Position numbers and translations under genes: made by a program. Shown piece by piece: positions 39,271 through 42,608 of a stretch of 42,608 nt of DNA; position 1 is the stretch's first letter; every line of letters starts with the position of its first letter. The notes beneath the pieces were generated by a model. The model was given only the letters and a program-made list of their open reading frames with translations, had not been told where the DNA came from and ran no database searches. This DNA comes from Gammaproteobacteria bacterium (GTDB lineage Bacteria > Pseudomonadota > Gammaproteobacteria > Steroidobacterales > Steroidobacteraceae). Where the stretch lies: assembly GCA_016874055.1 (NCBI GenBank), contig VGVG01000014.1:1-42608 (forward strand). The letters are read 5' to 3'.

Positions 39271-41430
39271 TCAGGGCTTGGAACCGGTTTCCGGCTTCGA
39301 CGACTGAAGCCAGCGGGCCAGCCAGTCGTGGATCTCCTGGTAGAAAAGCCGGCTGTTCTCGCCCTTGAGGATCCAGTGGTTTTCGTCCGGGAACACCACA
39401 AGCCGACTCGGAATCTGTTGCCGCTGCAGCACGGTCCAATACTCGAGCGAGTTGTTGAGCGGGACACGGAAGTCACGCTCACCGATCGTCACAAGCGTCG
39501 GCGTCTTGAACGAGGCGGCGTGGCGAATCGGGTTCTGCTCGCGCCACACAGGCCCCTGTTCCCAGACCGGGCCGCCATTGTTGACCTCACGTCCATAGAC
39601 CGTGTCGCTCGTGCCCCATTGCGACTCGAGATTGATAAGTCCGGCGTGACTGATCAAACAGCGGTATCGCGTTGTCGTCGCTTGCAACCAATTGGCAAGG
39701 TGCCCGCCGTAGCTTGCACCGCCGGCGCACTGACGACTGGCATCGATGAACGAGTGATCGCGGAGTGCGGCATCGGCGGCTTCGTTGATTTCGGCACCCG
39801 CTGTACGCAGCGGGTCGCCCTGAATGGTCTGGGCGAAGGCTGCGCCGAACCCTGTCGACCCACTGTAATTGGTAAGCAGTACCACATAGCCTTGCTTCGC
39901 GAGTAGGTGGTAGTTCCAGCGCATGACCCATTGATCCCGCCACATGGTGTGAGGACCACCGTGGATCACGACGAAGAGTGGATATTTCTTTAAAGGATCG
40001 AAATCCGGCGGCACCACCAGCATGTTGTGAATACGTCGTCCCTGGCTGCTCGTGAACCAGAAATGCCGCACCGGAGCGAGATCGAGCGGCGCGACTCGCT
40101 CGGCATTGAAAGCCGTGAGCACACCATGAGTGCGCTTCGTCACATCGATACGCACGGCCTCGGGCGGCTGGGTGGCGCTTTCGAAATTTGCGACGAGCAC
40201 CGGCTTGCGCGAAATCGTTGAGATGGCGAGGTTCGTGTAAACGCCAACGTTCATGTCAAAGACCGGACGAGGTCCGCCGTTCGCGAGTCGAGTCTCGAAG
40301 AGTTTTTCGTGCCCGGCCTCCTCAGCAAGGAAGTACACCTTACGCGAGTCCGGGGTAATGACGAACGAGGTCACGGATCGATCGAGGCCTCGAGTGATCT
40401 CGCGCCCACGCTGTACGGTGACCAACCCTCCCGCAGGACCAGTCCAATCGAGCGCAACAAGCTCAGTCGGCATGTATAGCTTGTCGCTCTTTCGTTCGAT
40501 ACTGACCACCAGCGTCTTCCCGTCGGGGCTAAACCTGGGTTGCGACCAAGAGTTCTCGTCCGCGCTTAGACGCAAGGGCTCGCCACCCGACAGCGCGACG
40601 TACCAAAGATTGGAGGAAGTGAACCGATAAGCTGCCGTGTGCCGATCGGTTCCGGCGACAAAGACGAGGCCCTTGCCATCCGGCGTCCACGTCGCATCAA
40701 GAGAGTCCCCGCCATCGCCTCCTCGACCGGCAAACCCAGGCTCACGAACGAGCGCCGAGTCACGCAGCAATTCACGCGGTTCGCCGGGCGCCGAGCCCGC
40801 CTCGGGGACATCGACGACGAGCAACCGGGGCTTTCTATCCTCTAGCCAACGATCCCAACTGCGTATTGGAAAACCATCATAGATGTGCGCGTTCCATCTT
40901 CTGGCCTTCCGCTCCGTCTCGATGCGACGGTTATCCGTCTCGTTTTTTGCACCCGGGTAATCGGTGCTTAAGAATGCGATGCGGCGACCATCGGGGGAAA
41001 ACTTTGGAGAGCGCGCACCGTTAACAAGTTTGGTAAGCCGCATCGCCTCGCCGCCAGCTCCGAGGTCGAGAAGATAAAGCTGCGCGGTATCGTCGCCCTC
41101 TCGACGCGCAGAGAACACCAGATGCGAACCATCTGGGTTCCACTCGACACCGCTCTCGCCACCCGCCGTTCCTGTCAAACGTCGTGGCGTCGACTGGGCA
41201 GACGTCTCAGTGGAGACGATCCAAAGATCAGAGACCTGCTCTTTCTCGTCGTACGCCGCATCCGTGACCGAGACCACAGCCCATCGTCCGTCGGGACTCA
41301 CCGAGGGCGCCTCGACCCTCTTCATCAGCCAAAGATCTTCGTGGGTTATGGGACGCTTCGCAGTCTGCGCAGAGATCACTGAAGGAAAAGCAGACGCCAG
41401 CAGCGCTGCAAACAGCAAAGTCTTACCCAT
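39271..41430 (-). CDS. Secreted S9-family prolyl oligopeptidase-type peptidase
   Basis: A 719-residue alpha/beta-hydrolase-fold serine peptidase with an N-terminal signal peptide (MGKTLLFAALLASAFPSVISAQT), so it should act in the periplasm or outside. The N-terminal half is a seven-bladed WD40-like propeller with repeated SPDGR/TPDGK turns. The C-terminal hydrolase domain has the Ser nucleophile at ~573 (GGASYGGH), Asp ~653 (GERDFRVP) and His ~685 (DENHW). It groups with the S9C acylaminoacyl-peptidase/DPP type, which cleaves peptides; the exact specificity is unknown. GGTGAG lies before the ATG. Upstream is the broken helicase; downstream are three hairpins and then rimP, so it is probably a single-gene transcript. 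Confidence 0.94.
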   Translation of the reverse strand: MGKTLLFAALLASAFPSVISAQTAKRPITHEDLWLMKRVEAPSVSPDGRWAVVSVTDAAYDEKEQVSDLWIVSTETSAQSTPRRLTGTAGGESGVEWNPDGSHLVFSARREGDDTAQLYLLDLGAGGEAMRLTKLVNGARSPKFSPDGRRIAFLSTDYPGAKNETDNRRIETERKARRWNAHIYDGFPIRSWDRWLEDRKPRLLVVDVPEAGSAPGEPRELLRDSALVREPGFAGRGGDGGDSLDATWTPDGKGLVFVAGTDRHTAAYRFTSSNLWYVALSGGEPLRLSADENSWSQPRFSPDGKTLVVSIERKSDKLYMPTELVALDWTGPAGGLVTVQRGREITRGLDRSVTSFVITPDSRKVYFLAEEAGHEKLFETRLANGGPRPVFDMNVGVYTNLAISTISRKPVLVANFESATQPPEAVRIDVTKRTHGVLTAFNAERVAPLDLAPVRHFWFTSSQGRRIHNMLVVPPDFDPLKKYPLFVVIHGGPHTMWRDQWVMRWNYHLLAKQGYVVLLTNYSGSTGFGAAFAQTIQGDPLRTAGAEINEAADAALRDHSFIDASRQCAGGASYGGHLANWLQATTTRYRCLISHAGLINLESQWGTSDTVYGREVNNGGPVWEQGPVWREQNPIRHAASFKTPTLVTIGERDFRVPLNNSLEYWTVLQRQQIPSRLVVFPDENHWILKGENSRLFYQEIHDWLARWLQSSKPETGSKP

Positions 41431-41487
41431 GAGAGCTCACCGATATTGAGAAAGAAATTCGGCAATTATGCCGCGGCGCAACGCGGA

Positions 41488-42232
41488 CTAGCGACGCCTT
41501 TTACCGGGACACTTATTCGCCTTGACGAGCCGGATGTCGAGCTGGCGCCCGCGGACGACGACCGCGGCTAAATGTTTAAGTACGTGCTCAGGGATCGCCG
41601 CCGGGAGCCTCACGAAGGAGTGGTCGTCGCGGATATCGATGCCATTGATCTCTCTGCCGTGAAGGTCACCCTCGTGAGCCAGCGCGCCGACGATGTTTCC
41701 CGGCTGCGCTCCATGCCGCCACCCAACCTCAAGGCGAAAGGTCGCCTGCGGACACTCCGGCCGACGGCGGACGCGCGGTCTTACGCCCCATCGTTCCGAG
41801 GTCACCTCCCGCGATCTCAGGGGCTCTAGCTCCCTTCTCGCCGGACTCCACGGAACGTTTTGTGATGAATAGCGACCGACCCGACTTGGCGAGTGATGCC
41901 AGTGCCGCGGCCACATCGAAAACGTCGGCGCCGCTTTCACGAACAAATTCTTCGATGACGCCCCGGTACGGACTGAGCTCTTGAGTGCTGATCACTCCAC
42001 CGACTTGTTTTTTGAACTTCTCGGCGCGCTTAGCATTGACGTCCAGGATACTCAGCATGTTCATCGGCTCGTTGGTCTGCCGCGTCGCACGCTCGATGAT
42101 ACGGAGCATGTTCCGTTCGCGGGACGCGATGAACAAGATCGCCTCACCCGACCGCCCCGCCCGACCCGTACGGCCGATGCGGTGTACGTACGACTTACTG
42201 TCGTACGGCACATCGAAGTTGAGGACGTGGGT
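41488..42232 (-). pseudogene. DEAD-box RNA helicase (DeaD/CsdA type), 3' remnant, truncated and frameshifted
   Basis: The remnant starts in the second RecA domain ([32 protein letters not shown]), which includes helicase motif [12 protein letters not shown]. It continues through a linker resembling DeaD ([29 protein letters not shown]). The frame then stops at 41729, while the homologous C-terminal RNA-binding domain ([36 protein letters not shown] ... VRGRQLDIRLVKA) is read in another frame down to 41488. The shift therefore falls in roughly 41740-41850. All motifs from the Q motif to motif V are missing because an IS begins at about 42233. Two independent lesions make this a pseudogene, although the frameshift alone could be a sequencing error. 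Confidence 0.9.
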
Positions 42233-42608
42233 TGTCCAGCCCGCTTTGCTTGGTCCAGTGTTGAAGTTAGTTTAGGCAGCCTTTTTGCCGGTTATTGAGA
42301 TGATCCGAGGGCTAGGGGGCGAGCCCCTAGGCCTCGGGCGCCGGGGGTCGATAGCCGAGGGCGCTGTGCGGGCGAACCCGGTTGTAGTGACATCTCCAGT
42401 GTTCGATCAGCACCTGGGCGTCACGTTAAGGTGGAGAAGAGCTCGCCGTTCAAAAGCTCGTTTCTCAGCTTGCCGTTAAAGCTCTCGCAGTAGCCGTTCT
42501 CCCAAGGACTGCCGGGCTGGATATAGAGGGTCTTCGTACCCAGAGTCGCCCGAGCCAAGCGCGCAGGCTCTTGGCCACCCTCTCCGGGCCGTTATCGGAG
42601 CGGATGTG
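42233..42608 (-). mobile_element. IS3-family insertion sequence, right part, degenerate
   Basis: This is the downstream end of a leftward IS3-family element, reaching the window edge. Its terminus is placed at 42233, where helicase homology stops and the leftward strand ends ...CCAAGCAAAGCGGGCTGGACA. That aligns imperfectly with the inverted end of the element at 1-812. A perfect 7-bp hairpin, CTAGGGG-GCGAG-CCCCTAG (42312-42330), spans the transposase stop. The flanking four bases (GGGT) differ from those at 813-816 (CTAC), so the two fragments are not the two sides of one simple insertion, provided the borders are right. Confidence 0.82.
42327..42608 (-). pseudogene. IS3-family transposase OrfB, C-terminal part, broken
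   Basis: The second and third DDE regions are recognisable: HIRSDNGPE at the window edge, then [19 protein letters not shown] with the catalytic Glu, and the family-ending LIEHWRCHYNRVRPHSALGYRPPAPEA followed by TAG at 42327. They are in different frames. One shift lies near 42540-42555, and another near 42421-42432 (after GELFSTL). The copy is therefore inactive. Its first residues would follow the last residues of the fragment at 1-749 after a gap of about two dozen residues. Confidence 0.87.

Noticed and set aside
39023-39439. A 138-codon leftward frame covering the rimP leader and the end of the S9 peptidase gene
   Set aside because: It overlaps a certain gene in another frame, covers two terminator hairpins and has no recognisable domain.
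42312-42330. The perfect CTAGGGG/CCCCTAG hairpin as an attachment site
   Set aside because: It lies inside the IS at the transposase stop codon and is better explained as part of the element.

Overview
The window is a moderately GC-rich chromosomal segment that looks gammaproteobacterial. The evidence is a ZipA homologue (a division protein essentially confined to Gammaproteobacteria), the aroA-cmk-rpsA-ihfB and rimP-nusA-infB-rbfA-truB-rpsO-pnp gene orders, UbiG, YciK and YciO homologues, and a long-form TrpS. A Smc-ScpA-ScpB condensin (instead of MukBEF), a class-II-type AroA and an alphaproteobacterial-style DksA point away from the Enterobacterales and towards a deep or Xanthomonadales/Nevskiales-like lineage. 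This placement is an inference from gene content; no 16S or tRNA gene was found.

Layout. 1-1113: 5' part of a degenerate IS3-family element that has cut off the inorganic pyrophosphatase gene (ppa). 1133-3202: acyl-CoA dehydrogenase and galU, which form one leftward unit with the ppa remnant. 3203-3736: an intergenic region with a palindrome, a doubtful 83-codon ORF and a bulged hairpin. 3737-14071: a leftward run, transcribed gyrA > serC > serA > pheA > aroA > cmk > rpsA > ihfB, joining DNA topology, serine synthesis, aromatic amino acid synthesis and translation. 14128-16504: rightward ubiG, a catalytically degenerate squalene/phytoene-synthase-like gene and yciK, with ATGA/GTGA overlaps. 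16476-20793: leftward yciO, trpS, scpA, scpB and an unusual RluB-like pseudouridine synthase. 20831-21955: rightward bolA-like gene and a parvulin-type PPIase lipoprotein. 21985-28419: leftward smc > zipA > ligA. 28507-30643: rightward queF, dksA (long basic N-terminal tail) and gluQ. 30651-39019: the leftward translation/RNA operon rimP > nusA > infB > rbfA > truB > rpsO > pnp, with two intrinsic-terminator-like hairpins in its leader. 39271-41430: a secreted S9 prolyl-oligopeptidase-type peptidase. 41488-42608: 3' part of a DEAD-box RNA helicase gene, truncated by a second IS3-family fragment and also frameshifted.

Most of the window is housekeeping. I found no CRISPR array, phage module, toxin-antitoxin pair, secretion system or biosynthetic cluster, and I do not claim a new defence or metabolic system. 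The best leads are: the complementary IS fragments at both edges, each disrupting a normally important gene; the tandem terminators in the rimP-nusA-infB leader; exact or near-exact tandem repeats in the rpsO and rpsA leaders; the RluB-like enzyme with a shortened catalytic loop; the DksA with one of four zinc cysteines and a histone-like tail; and the pseudoenzyme-like prenyl synthase paired with ubiG.
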